Positions 24,401 to 37,800 of a DNA stretch of 64,000 nucleotides are shown piece by piece (within the stretch, counting starts at the first letter, position 1; every line of letters starts with the position of its first letter). This DNA is from Ricinus communis. Lineage: Eukaryota; Streptophyta; Magnoliopsida; Malpighiales; Euphorbiaceae. The stretch lies in assembly GCF_019578655.1 (NCBI RefSeq), contig NC_063259.1, positions 7,428,001 through 7,492,000 on the forward strand, read 5' to 3'. The notes under the pieces are model-generated. The model was not told the origin of the DNA and ran no database searches. It saw nothing but the letters and a program-made list of their open reading frames with translations. The translations under genes were made by a program, and so were the position numbers.

Positions 24401-24425
24401 AAAAAATATACCACTTTTACGGGAT
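18398..24425 (+). repeat. Satellite block 2
   Basis: Same family and orientation as block 1. The 113-bp short unit recurs at 18937-19050 and 20323-20436, each followed by a unit with the diagnostic variants tatatggacaaatatac and cttgtacgggg. The last 1.35 kb (about 23070-24425) is repeated at 28837-30001 on the far side of the inserted element. The block ends inside a subunit at cttttacgggatc, where the satellite passes into LTR sequence. Confidence 0.95.
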
Positions 24426-26104
24426 CATCGTCAGTGCGTCGTTTCGAGTCCGATGATGAGTTCGGATCGTCTATCGGACTCCGGCGGTTGGAGGCGAGTC
24501 GACTGAGCGTCTCGGTAATTTTCTCTGGCCTGTAATTTTGGAAATTCTTGGTTTAATTGTGTGTCTATTGGATTTATATTGATTATTTGATGATATTTGT
24601 GAGTAAAAAATAATTGTCTATCAGTTTGGCTGCCTCGTGTTTTGTGCTGTGTAGCGGAGTCGGGAAAATAATGAAGTTTGGGGACCCGACTCTTGTTGTT
24701 TAAATTGTTGGATATTTGAAGTGTTTTTCTGGCAGGTCTTGGACCCGTTTTTACGCAGGGTAAATGTTCGTGTTGTAGGGGAGGTTCTGCCGGATTTTTG
24801 ATAGCATTCTCCCGAATCGGGATTCTTAGACAGTCAGTCCTAGGAGTGTAGACCTAGGATTAATGATCGATTGTTTCAGCATTTTGAAAAATTATTTTCT
24901 GTGATTAGATGATCTGTCTGTTCGGCTCGCTCCAACCAAGGCACCGGAGCAGAGCTAGGAGGTCGCCCAATTCTGTGAGTTAAAGTCATTTAATCATTGC
25001 ACTATTTCTAAGTCTGATTTTAATATGCTATTTTAGAATTTATGCTTGATATGATTGTTAGTATCGCAATATAAATGATTTCACTTGATTATTAATTATT
25101 GAAATAATATAAATGTTATTATTAGTAACGTTATAATAATACGAACGTTATTATTTTTTCCTCGCGAATTGCATGCTGCTTCACCCTAAATCTTTAATCT
25201 TTATTTCGATATGTGTTGGATGATTTCATTAGACAATGATATTTATTATATGTGATGATTTCGATTTGGGGATGTGGCTTTCGTAGAACATGCCACCTGA
25301 TGGGTTACACTGTGACCGGGCGATTTTTATGAGTTCGCCCTGGTCGAGCATGGCTCTCTAGGCTGATTTGAGTAAATTGCGGTAATAAGATTATTATGAG
25401 TTTTGCCCTGGTCGAGCATGGCTCTCTGGGCTGATTTGAGTGAGATGCCGGAGTAAAGGTCCCTGGTCGAGCATTGCTCTCTGGGCGCTAGTCTTATTGG
25501 ATCAAGAGAGCCAAAAGGCTACTAGAATTTGGGGATTAGGGTTCTACTGAGCCACTCGTCTCGTAAAAGTAAAATTATATTATTTATTTATTTATTTATT
25601 TATTATGGTATGATTATAATATGAGTTGTATTTACGTGCATGATTGATATACTGATTCGAATGATTAATATTTACTGTGAAGACTGCAATAGTTTCTAGA
25701 TTATTTGATTTTAACTCACTCTCGAGACTGACAGTCTCAATTTATTTTTTTTTCAGATGCGTGACTGTTAGTCTTCCCGCGACTCTTATTCAGTAACCCG
25801 ACTCCTTCATCATTGGGTGATGTATTTGAAATGGTATGTAAATTGGTAAATCTTAGATTCTCCGCATTAGTAATAGTATGTATCAGTTGTAAATTTTCTG
25901 AGTTTCGGGTCTCGCCTAATTCTTCTGGCAGACCGATTCAATTGTGTAAGATTTAATGTTAAGATAATTTGTGGCTTTAATAATAATAAAAGTTGACATG
26001 AGATTTGTCTAAGTTGTGAGTGTCAGGCTTACTACGGGATTCGGTGGCCTTATGCCTACCCATTCCCTAGTGCCGATCACGGGCCCACGGATGGGGTCAT
26101 GATA
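24421..26104 (+). mobile_element. 5' LTR, truncated at its 5' side
   Basis: This matches the reverse strand of about 17216 down to 15319, beginning at GGGATCaTCGTCAGTGCG. Roughly the first 1.2 kb of the LTR is missing. The LTR end reads GTCATGATA where the sister copy has GTCGTGACA; both differences are G-to-A or C-to-T. The internal minisatellite is reduced to about three copies (25330-25500). Confidence 0.87.
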
Positions 26105-26108
26105 AAGT

Positions 26109-26120
26109 TGGTATCAGAGC
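26109..26120 (+). other. Primer-binding site (initiator tRNA-Met type)
   Basis: TGGTATCAGAGC starts four bases after the LTR end. It is the standard plant primer site complementary to the 3' end of initiator methionine tRNA, used by many Ty3/gypsy chromoviruses and Ty1/copia elements. Confidence 0.93.
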
Positions 26121-27303
26121 TTAGGTTTAGATTTCCTTCGACCTAAGTTAAGATTTTTCTTGGTACTGCGGAGCTAGGATCAAGTCTGTCTTGTTTGTTT
26201 TCATTGACTCTAGTGTCTCAGCCTTCACTATTGGAGAGTCTGTCATTTCCTTTCTTGTGAGCTTGTCCTAGATGCTGTGCTGAGAATGAGCTTTGTAGCG
26301 ATGGGAAGATCCGAAACGTGGTAGACTCGTGTCGTTTTCATCAAGTGATTAGTGCAGTCCGCCTTTAGAAGCTTTGATTGTTGTTTCGATGATGGGCACC
26401 GCAGTCAGTATTAGTGTAGAGCGTGGTTACAGTCGTGTCATGGACTGCCTCGTCGTCGCTACAGGCATCGCCTTATTGAGTAGCGCCGAAGTTAGTGCCT
26501 GGGAAGTCGAGTGGATGTTAGTGCTTTTATGGTTGATTTTTGTGGTTGTAAGGAGCTTAAGAAAGGTGGCAGGAGTATTTTCAGATGCTCGGAAATCCAG
26601 AGAAACTTAAGCGAACATTATTTATTTTTCTGAGTAAAACAAGTGTTTTAAAATACAATATTGTGCCCAGTCCCGTAAGAGTGCATTATAGCATTTCACT
26701 ATTAGGCATCCACAAATTCATTTTAGGGCATGCATCATACATCGTGCATTGCAACCCTTGGTGATTGGGGGCATAATCACCCTGGTGCGCGATATTGTAG
26801 AATTAATATAAGGAAAAATGGCTAGAGATTTTATGATTTTACAAAAGTATTTTTCCAAGATAATAAAGCTTTTATGAGTGATGATTATGAGGTAAATAAA
26901 TAAGTAAATCTTTCAAGTAAATTATGTTGGCTTGAGAATTCTCCGATGACGAGTGTTGCGAGGTGAGTAAGTCCGTAGCCTTAGAGCCCCACGCTGGATT
27001 ATAAAGGAGGCTTTGGATTTTAGTCAAAGAGGAATCTTGTGTCGGGGATGGCATGGGTTGTGGCTCATTGATGTGATCGGGATGGATGTTATGTCGAGGA
27101 TGATGTGATGTGGATGTTAAGAATTTTCTGCGCGTGTAAGGGCATGTCATTAGGAAGGAAATTTGGTGAGTGAATTTTTGGCAGTATCAGAGTTGGCCCT
27201 TCTTGTGTGGAAACCCTTGGTTTTGTCGGCAAGTTAGTGAGGTGGCATGTAAGTTAGACTTGCCGCCAAGTAATGTTCTCTGAGGTCAAATCCAGTTATT
27301 CGT
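26121..27303 (+). mobile_element. Internal region without recognisable gag-pol
   Basis: About 1.2 kb lies between the primer site and the integrase-like tail. Frames such as 26374-26610 (78 codons, hydrophobic, no zinc knuckle) resemble no gag protein. No reverse transcriptase, RNase H or integrase core motif appears. Near 27260-27303 a degenerate leucine-proline-proline stretch suggests the approach to the integrase C-terminus. Most of the coding region is deleted. Confidence 0.6.
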
Positions 27304-27509
27304 AGGTCTGAGTTGAGGAAGTATATTTTCGATCCTTTGCTCGTGTTGGATCCTCAGTGTGTGGATGTAAGTAAAGATTTGGTTTCCGACGAGCTGTAAA
27401 TCAGGATCGCCAGTTTTGCTAAAGGGTTTTGTCGATGAGTCTTGTGGTTGAGTTTATTTCTGCCGAGGAAAAATTCTCGAGAAGCCGAGTGGAGATGAGA
27501 GGTTCCTAA
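27304..27509 (+). pseudogene. Decayed integrase tail with chromodomain-like remnant
   Basis: Codons 27304-27399 contain SELRKYIFDP followed by LDPQCVDVSKDLVSDE, then a TAA stop. This is the sequence type just upstream of the chromodomain in Tekay/Del-like chromoviruses. After a frame change, 27435-27509 reads VVEFISAEEKFSRSRVEMRGS and stop, resembling the conserved end of a chromodomain, though the usual tryptophans are lost. In intact relatives the chromodomain binds histone marks and directs integration. Assignment rests on two short motif matches in the right order, immediately before the polypurine tract. Confidence 0.6.
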
Positions 27510-27569
27510 TTAGTTTCAGTCTTGAGTGAAGCCCCTTTTCTTTTAAATTCGAGGATGAATTTTCTTTTT

Positions 27570-27586
27570 AAGGGGGGGGGGGAGAA
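27570..27586 (+). other. Polypurine tract with a 12-G run
   Basis: An A-G12-AGAA type tract directly precedes the TGTAATACCCG LTR start. It primes plus-strand synthesis in reverse transcription. The G run is prone to length error in sequencing. Confidence 0.88.
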
Positions 27587-28836
27587 TGTAATACCCGAAT
27601 TTTTATATTTAACAATAATTATATTAATAATGAGTTTTATTTAAATTAATTTTATTTCATCTTTATTTGGTCTAGTTGGAATGATTTAAATGCAAAGTTT
27701 AAATTTTAGTATTAGACGAATAAATGAGTTATTTTTCTAAATCCTATTAGTTTAAATTTTTAAGAAATTAATTAAATTATTTGAGACATGATTATATTTT
27801 GGTTATTCAATTTTTTCTCCAAATGCATATTTATATAAGTAAAATTATATATTGGAATATTATGGTAGATATTGTAAAGGATGTTTATAAAAGAATTTTG
27901 GAGAAATTGGTATTTTAATTAATTAGTGGTATTAAATTTTAAGTTGGAAATTTATTATTTAAATTAATTTTGTGTTAGGACTAAATTGGAAATTTATTTT
28001 GGAATAAGGATTGAAAGTATAATTTTATTTTTATGGGGTTTTAATGGAAATTTGTGAGTTTGATATTTTTGTAAATATTTATGTCGGCAAGGGTATTTTT
28101 GTAATTGCGTATTTTTAATAATTCTAATTTTGGCCCAAATTAATTAGTTAAGGGCTTAATTGAAAGGATAAAGGAAAGTTTAGGGGTTAAATTGGAATTC
28201 TGCAAGATGAAATTGTAAGTAATTAAGAAAGTTGAGGGACCAAATTGTAATAAGAAAATGTTCAAGGGCCTAGTGTCGATATTGAAAGAAAGGAAAGAAG
28301 AGAGCGTCGGGGGAAAGAGAGAAATCGCATGGGAAGAGGAGCCGTGTGTCACTGATGACATGTTAAATCATTTAAGCGATGCCTACCAAGTCTCTAGATT
28401 ATATTCTGTGAAGACTGCAATAGTCTCTAGATTATTTGATTTTAACTCACTCTCGAGACTGACAGTCTCAATTTATTTTTTTTCAGATGCGTGACTGTTA
28501 GTCTTCCCGCGACTCTTATTCAGTAACCCGACTCCTTCATCATCGGGTGATGTATTTGATTTGGTATGTAAATTGGTAAATCTTAGATTCTTCGCAGTAA
28601 TAATAGTAGATGTATCAGTTGTAAATTTTTTGAGTTTCGGGTCTCGCCTAATTCTTCTAGTAGACCGATTCAATTGTGTAAGATTTAATGTTAAGATAAT
28701 TTGTGGCTTTAATAATAATAAAAGTTGAGATGAGATTTGTCTGAGTTGTGAGTGTCAGGCTTACTACGGGATTCAGTGGCCTTACGCCTACCCATCCCCT
28801 AGTGCCGGTCCCGGGCCCACGGATGGGGTCGTGACA
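27587..28836 (+). mobile_element. 3' LTR, internally deleted (1.25 kb)
   Basis: It starts TGTAATACCCGAATT and ends GGTCGTGACA. Against the 3.08-kb LTR at 15319-18397 it lacks about 1.8 kb from the middle: sequence near 28340 jumps to the part that follows the minisatellite. Close to the break, TCTCTAGATTAT occurs twice (28391-28402 and 28424-28435), suggesting slippage or a second small rearrangement. Confidence 0.87.
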
Positions 28837-31800
28837 GTTATTTTCTTATATTGATAAAAATATCACTTCTACGGGTCGTTTTCTCAAATTCATAAATATA
28901 CACGTTTTACGAAGTTATTTTCTTATTTTGATAAATATACCATTATTACGGGGTCGTTTACTTAAATTCTTAAATATAGACATTTTACGGAGTTATTTTC
29001 TTATTTTGATAAATATACCACTTTTACGGTGTTTTTTTCTTATATTAAATTATTAGCACTATTTTGGGGTTGTTTTCTCAAATTCATAAATACACAGGTT
29101 TACGAGGTTATTATCTTATATCAACAAACATACCCCATCTACAAAGTTGTTTTCTCAAATTTATAAATATATACTTTTTAAGGGGTTATTTTCTTATATT
29201 GATAAATATACCACTTTTACGGGGACGTTTTCTCATATTAAATTATTATCACTATTATGGTGTTGTTTCTCAAATTCAATAATATACACGTTTTTTACGA
29301 GATTATTTTCTTATATGGATAGATATACCCCATTTACTAGGTCGATTTCTCAAATTCATAAATATACATGTTTTATGGAGTTATTTTCTTATATTAATAA
29401 GTATACCACTTTTACGGGGTCGTTTTCTCTTATTAAATTATTAACATTATTATGGGATTGTTTTCTCAAATTCATAAATATACACGTTTTACGGGATTAT
29501 TTTCTTATATTGATAAATATACCACTTCCACGAGGTCGTTTTCTCAAATTCATAAATATACACGTTTTACTAGGTTATTTTCTTATATTGATAAATATAC
29601 CACTTTTATAGCGTTGTCTTCTAATATTAAATTATTAGCACTATTATGGGCTTGTTTTCTAAAATTTATAGATATACACATTTTGCGAGGTTATTTTCTT
29701 ATATTGACAAATCTACCCTATTTATAAGGTCATTTTCTGAAATTCATAAATATACACATTTAACGGGGTTATTTTCTTATATTGATAAAAATACCACTTT
29801 TACGGGGTCGTTTTCTCATATTAAGTTATTGGCACTATTATGAAGCTGTTTTCTGAAATTCATAAATATACACGTTTTACGGGGTTATTTTCTTATATTG
29901 ATAAATATACAACTTCTGCAGGGTAATTTTTTCAAATTCATAAATATACACGTTTTACGGAGTTATTTAATTATTTTAAAAAATATACCACTTTTACGGG
30001 ATCGTTTTCTCATGTTAAATTATTAGAACTATTATGTGGTTGTTTTCTCAAATTTACAAATATACACATTTTATGATAAATATACGACTTTTACAGGGTC
30101 GTTTCCTGATATTAAATTATTAGCACTATTATGGGGTTGTCTTCTCAAATTCATATATAAGCACGTTTTACGAGGTTATTTTCTAACGTCAACAAATATA
30201 CCTCATTTACGAGGCCATTTTCTCAAACCCATAAATACACACATTTTACGGGGTTATTTTCTTATATTGATAAATATAACACTTTTACGGGGTCATTTTT
30301 TCATATTAAATTATTACAACTATTATGGAGTTGTTTTCTCAAATTTATAAAGATACACGTTTTACAGGGTTATTTTCTTATATTGATAAATATATCACTT
30401 CTACGGGGTCGTTTTTTTCAGAATTCATAAATATATGCGTTTTACGAGGTCAATTTCTTATATTGATATATATACCACATTTACGTAATTATTTTCTCAT
30501 ATTAAATTATTAGCACTACTGTGGGGTCAAATTCATAAATTTGAGCATTTTACGGGGTTGTTTTCTTATATCGACGAACATACCCTATTTGCGGGGTTGT
30601 TTTCTCAAATTTATAACTATAAACGTTTTACGGAGTTATTTTCTTATATTGATAAATATACCACTTTTACGGGGTTGTTTTCTCATATTAAATTATTAGC
30701 ACTATTATGGTGTTGTTTTTCTCAAATTCATAAATATAAACATTTTACGAGGTTATTTTCTTATATCGACAAATATACTCCATTTACGAGGTCGTTTTCT
30801 CAAATTCATAAATATACATGTCTTACGGGATTATTTTCTTATTTTGATAAATATTCCACTTTTACGGGGTCGTTTTCTCATATTAAATTATTAGCATTAT
30901 TGTGGGGTCATTTCTCAAATTTATAAATATACACGTTTTACGTGATTCTTTTCTTATATTGATAAATATACCAATTATACGAGGTCATTTTCTCAAATTC
31001 ATAAATATACACGTTTTACGGGGTTATTTTCTTATATTGATATATATACCACTTTTATGGGTCATTTTCTCATATTAAATCATTAGCACTATTATGGGAT
31101 TGTTTTCTCAAATTCATATATGTACAAATTTTACGAGGTTATTTTCTTATATCGACAAACATAACCTATTTGCGGGGTTGTTTTCTCAAATTTATAACTA
31201 TACACGTTTTACGGAGTTATTTTCTTATATTGATAAATATACCACTTTTACGGGGTAGTTTTCTCATATTAAATTATTAGCACTATTATGGGGTTGTTTT
31301 CTCAAATTCATAAATATACACGTTTTACGAGGTTATTTTCTTATATCGACAAATATACGCCATTTACGAGGTCGTGTTCTGACATTCATATATATACACG
31401 TTTTACTGTGTTATTTTATTATATTGATAAATATACCACTTTTGCAGGGTCGTTTTCTCATATTAAATTATCAACACTATTATGGGTTGTTTTCTCAAAT
31501 TTATATATAAACACGTTTTACGAGGTTAATTTCTTATATTGATAAATATAACACTTTTACGGGGTCGTTTTCTCATATTAAATTATTACAACTATTATGG
31601 AGTTGTTTTCTCAAATTTATAAAGATACACGTTTTACAGGGGTATTTTCTTATATTGATAAATATACCACTTCTACGGGGTCGTTTTTTTCAGAATTTAT
31701 AAATATACGCGTTTTACGAGGTCAATTTCTTATATTGATATATATACCACATTTACGTAGTTATTTTCTCATATTAAATTATTTGCACTATTATGGGGTC

Positions 31801-34800
31801 AAATTCATAAATATGCGCGTTTTACGGGGTTGTTTTCTTATATCGACGAAGATACCCTATTTGCGGGGTTGTTTTCTCAAATTTATAACTATAAACGTTT
31901 TACGGAGTTATTTTCTTATATTGATAAATATACCACTTTTACGAGGTTGTTTTCTCATATTAAATTATTAGCACTATTATGGTGTTGTTTTCCTCAAATT
32001 CATAAATATAAACATTTTACGAGGTTATTTTCTTATATCGACAAATATACTCCTTTTACGAGGTCGTTTTCTCAAATTCATAAATATACATGTCTTACGG
32101 GATTATTTTCTTATTTTGATAAATATTTCACTTTTACGGGGTCGTTTTCTCATATTAAATTATTAGCATTATTGTGGGGTCATTTCTCAAATTTATAAAT
32201 ATACACGTTTCACGTGATTCTTTTCTTATATTGATAAATATACCAATTATACGAGGTCATTTTCTCAAATTCATAAATATACACGTTTTACGGGGTTATT
32301 TTCTTATATTGATATATATACCACTTTTATGGGTCATTTTCTCATATTAAATCATTAGCACTATTATGGGATTGTTTTCTCAAATTCATATATGTACAAA
32401 TTTTACGAGGTTATTTTCTTATATCGACAAACATAACCTATTTGCGGGGTTGTTTTTTCAAATTTATAACTATACACGTTTTACGGAGTTATTTTCTTAT
32501 ATTGATAAATATACCACTTTTACGGGGTAGTTTTCTCATATTAAATTATTAGCACTATTATGGGGTTGTTTTCTCAAATTCATAAATATACACGTTTTAC
32601 GAGGTTATTTTCTTATATCGACAAGTATACGCCATTTACGAGGTCGTGTTCTGACATTCATATATATACACGTTTTACAGTGTTATTTTATTATATTGAT
32701 AAATATACCACTTTTACAGGGCCGTTTCCTCATATTAAATTATCAGCACTATAATGGGGTTGTTTTCTCTAATTTATATATAAACACGTTTTACGAGGTT
32801 ATTTTCTAACATCGATAAATATGCCTCATTTACGAGGTCATTTTCTCAAACCCATATATACACACATTTTACGGGGTTATTTTCTTATATTGATAAATAT
32901 AACACTTTTACGGTGTCGTTTTCTCATATTAAATTATTACAACTATTATGGAGTTGTTTTCTCAAATTTATAAAGATACACGTTTTACAGGGGTATTTTT
33001 TTATATTGATAAATATACCACTTCTACGAGGTCATTTTCTCAAATTCATAAATATACGCGTTTTACGAGGTCATTTTCTTGTATCGACATACATACCCCA
33101 TCTATAGATTTGTTTTTTTAAATTTATAAATATAAACCTTTTACGGGGTTATTTTCTTATATTGATAAATATACCACTTTTACGGGGTCATTTTCTCATA
33201 TTAAATTATTAGCACTATTATGGGGTTTTTTCTCATATTGATAAATATACACGTTCTACGGGGTTATTTTCTTATATTGATAAATATAACACTTTCACAG
33301 AGTCGTTTTCTCATATTAAATTATTATCAATATTATAAGGTTGTTTTCTCAAATTCATGAATATAAACGTTTTACGGGATTATTTTCTTACACTGATAAA
33401 TATATCACTTTTACAGGGTCGTTTTCTCGCATTCATAAATATACACGTTTTACATGGTTATTTTGATATATTGATAAACATACCAGTTTTACAGGGTCGT
33501 TTTCTCGTATTAAATTATTAGCACTATTAGGGGGTTGTTTTCTAAAATTTATCAATATACACGTTTTACGGGATTATTTTGTTATATTGATAAATGTACC
33601 ACTTCTACGGGGTCGTTTTCTCAAATTCATAAATATACACGTTTTACGCGGTTGTTTTCTTATATCGTCAAACATAACTCATCTACGGAGTTGTTTTCTC
33701 AAATTTATAAATATACACCTTTTACGCGGTTATTTTCTTGTACTGATAAATATATCATTTTTACGGGGTCATTTTCTCATATTAAATTATTAGCACTATT
33801 ATGGGGTTATTTTCTCAAATTTATAAATATACACGTTTTATTAGATTATTTTCTTATATTGATAAATATATCACTATTACGGGGTCATTTTCTCATATTC
33901 ATAAATATACACGTTTTACGGGGTTATTTTCTTATATTGATATATATACCACATTTACGGGTTCATTTTCTCATATTAAATTATTAGCTCTATTGCGGGG
34001 TTATTTTCTTAAATTCATAAATATGCATGTTTTACGAGGTTGTTTTCTTATATCGGCAAACATACCCTATTTGCGGGGTTGTTTTCTCAAATTTATAACT
34101 ATAAACGTTTTACAAAGTTATTTTCTTATATTGATAAATATACCACTTTTACGGGGTTGTTTTCTCATATTAAATTATTACCACTATTATGGTGTTGTTT
34201 TTCTCAAATTCATAAATATAAACATTTTACGAGGTTATTTTCTTATATCGACAAATATACACCATTTACGATGTCGTTTTCTCAAATTCAAAAATATACA
34301 TGTTTTACGGGATTATTTTCTTATTTTGATAAATATTCCACTTTTACGGGGTCGTTTTCTCATATTAAATTATTAGCATTATTGTGGGGTTCATTTCTCA
34401 AATTTATAAATATACACGTTTTACGGAGTGCTTTTCATATATTGATAAATATACCACTTATAGGAGGTCATTTTCTTAAATTCATAAATATACACGTTTT
34501 ACGGGGTTATTTTCTTATATTGATAAATATACCACTTTTACGAGATCGTTTTCTCATATTAAATTATTAGCACTATTATGGGCTTGTTTTTGTAAATTCA
34601 TGAATATACACGTTTGACGGGGTTATTTTCTTATATTGATTAATATACCACTTCTACGGGATCGTCTTTTCAAATTCATAACTATATACGTTTTACATTG
34701 TTGTTTTCTTATATTGATATATATACCACTTTTTACGGGATCGTTTTCTAATATTAAATTATTAACACTACTGTGGGGTTATTTCTATATATTCATAAAT

Positions 34801-37800
34801 ATACACGTTTTACGAGGTTATTATATTAAGTTGACTAACATGCCCCATTTACGAGGTCGTTTTCTCAAATTCATAAATATACACGTTTTACGGGTTTATT
34901 TCTTATATTGATAATTATACCACTTTTACGGCGTCGATTTCTCATATTAAATTATTAGCACTATTATGTGGTTGTTTTCTCAAAATTAAAAATATACACG
35001 TTTTACGGGATTATTTTCTTATATTGATAAATACACCACTTTTACGAGGTTGTTTTCTCATATTAAATTATTAGCACTATTATGGGATTGTTTTCTCCAA
35101 TTCTTAAATATACACATTTTACGAGGTTGTTTTCTTATATTGACAAACATACCCTATTTGCAGGGTTGTTTTCTCAAATTTATAACTATACACATTTTAC
35201 GGAGTTATTTTCTTATATTGATAAATACACCACTTTGACGGGGTAGTTTTCTCATATTAAACTATTAGCATTATTATGGGGTTGTTTTCTCAAATTCATA
35301 AATATACACGTTTTATGAGGCTGTTTTCTTATATCTATAAATACACCCCTTTACGAGATCGTGTTCTGACATTCATATATATACACGTTTTACAGTGTTA
35401 TTTTATTATATTGATAAATATACCATTTTTATAGGGTCGTTTCCTCATATTAAATTATTAGCACTATTATGGGGTTGTTCTCTTAAATTCCTATATAAAT
35501 ATGTTTTACGAAGTTATTTTCTAACATCGACAAATATACATCATTTACGAGGCCATTTTCTCAAACCCATAAATACACACATTTTACGGGGTCGTTTTCT
35601 CATATTAAATTTTTACAACTATTATGGAGTTGTTTTCTCAAATTTATAAAGATACACGTTTTACAGGGGTATTTTCTTATATTGATAAAAATATCTCTTC
35701 TACGGGGTCGTTTTCTCAAATTCATAAATATACGCGTTTTACGAGGTCATTTTCTTATATCGACATACATACCCCATCTACACATTTGTTTTCTCAAATT
35801 TATAAATATAAACCTTTTACGGGGTTATTTTCTTATATTAATAAATATACCACTTTTACGGGGTCATTTTCTCATATTAAATTATTAGCAGTATTATGGG
35901 GTTTTTTCTCAAATTGATAAATATACACATTCTACGAGGTTATTTTCTTATATTGATAAATATACCACTTTTACGGGGTTGTTTTCTCATATTAAATTAT
36001 TAGCAATATTATGGTGTTGTTTTTCTCAAATTGATAAATATAAACATTTTACGAGGTTAGTTTCTTATATCGATAAATATACTCCATTTACGATGTCGTT
36101 TTCTCAAATTTCAAAATATACATGTTTTACGGGATTATTTTCTTATTTTGATAAATATTCCACTTTTACGGGGTCATTTTCTCATATTAAATTATTAGCA
36201 TTATTGTGGGGTTCATTTCTCAAATTTATAAATATACACGTTTTACGGGGTTCTTTTCTTATATTGATAAATATAACACTTATACGAGGTCATTTTCTTA
36301 AATTCATTAATATACACGTTTTACGGGGTTATTTTCTTATATTGATAAATACACCACTTTTACGGGATCGTTTTCTCATATTAAATTATTAGCACTATTA
36401 TGGGCTTATTTTTGTAAATTCATGAATATACATGTTTGACAGGGTTATTTTCTTATATTGATTAATATACCACTTCCACGGGATCGTTTTTTCAAATTCA
36501 TAACTATTCACATTTTACATTCTTATTTTCTTATATTGATATATATACCACTTTTTACAGGATCATTTTCTAATATTAAGTTATTAACACTACTATGGGG
36601 TTGTTTTCATATATTCATAAATATACACGTTTTATGAGGTTGTTATATTAAGTCGACAAACATACCCCATTTACGAGGTCGTTTTCTCAAATTCATGAAC
36701 ATACACGTTTTACGGGTTAATTTTCTTATATTGATAAATATACCACTTTTATGGCGTCGATTTCTCATATTAAATTATTAGCAATATTTTGTGGTTGTTT
36801 TTTCAAATTTAAAAATATACGTGTTTTACAGGGTTAGTTTTCTCATATTAAATTATTAGCACTATTATGGGGTTGTTTTCTCAAATTCATAAATATACAC
36901 ATTTTACGAGGTCGTTTTCTTATATCGATAAATATACTCCATTTACGAGGTCGTGTTCTAACATTAATATATATCCACGTTTTACAGTGTTGTTTTATTA
37001 TGTTGATAAATATACCACTTTTACAAGGTCGTTTTCTCATATTAAATTATTAGCACTATTATGGGGTCGTTTTCTCAAATTCATATAAAAACATGTTTTA
37101 CGAAGTTATTTTCTAACATCGACAAATATACCTCATTTACCAGGTCATTTTCTCAAACCCATAAATACACACATTTTACGGGGTTATTTTCTTATATTGA
37201 TAAATATAACACTTTTATGGGGTCGTTTTCTCATATTAAATTATTACAACTATTATGGTGTTGTTTTCTCAAATTTATAAAGAAACACGTTTTACAGGGG
37301 TATTTTCTTATATTGATAAAATTACCACTTTTACGGGGTCGTTTTTTCAAATTCATGAATATATGCGTTTTACGAGGTTATTTTCTTATATCGACATACA
37401 TACCCATCTATAGATTTGTTTTCTCAAATTTATAAATATAAACCTTTTACGGGGTTATTTTCTTATATTGATAAATATACCAGTTTTACGGGGTCATTTT
37501 CTCATATTAAATTATTTGCACTATTATGGAATTTTTCCTCAAATTGATAAATATACACGTTATACGAGGTTATTTTCTTATATTGATAAATATAACACTT
37601 TTACGGAGTCGTTTTCTCATATTAAATTATTACCAACATTATGGGGTTGTTTTCTCAAATTCATAAATATAAACGTTTTACGGGCTTATTTCTTACATTG
37701 ATAAATATACCAGTTCTACAGGGTCGTTTTCTCGCATTCATAAATATACACGTTCTATAGGGTTATTTTTATATATTGATAAACATACCACTTTTACAGG

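Larger units (their letters stand above)
24421..28836 (+). mobile_element. Deleted, non-autonomous chromovirus-like LTR element
   Basis: This is a forward element built from a 5'-truncated 5' LTR (24421-26104), a tRNA-Met primer site (26109-26120), a 1.48-kb internal region without reverse transcriptase, a G-rich polypurine tract (27570-27586) and an internally deleted 3' LTR (27587-28836). The left end is a break joined to satellite at the shared bases GGGATC, so no target duplication can be read; the right flank is gttat. It belongs to the same family as the near-solo LTR at 15230-18397. It could not move without enzymes supplied by an intact relative. Confidence 0.88.

Noticed and set aside
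26374..26610. 78-codon hydrophobic frame as a possible gag or membrane gene
   Set aside because: It sits in the untranslated leader of a deleted element, without a zinc knuckle or a homologue I can name.
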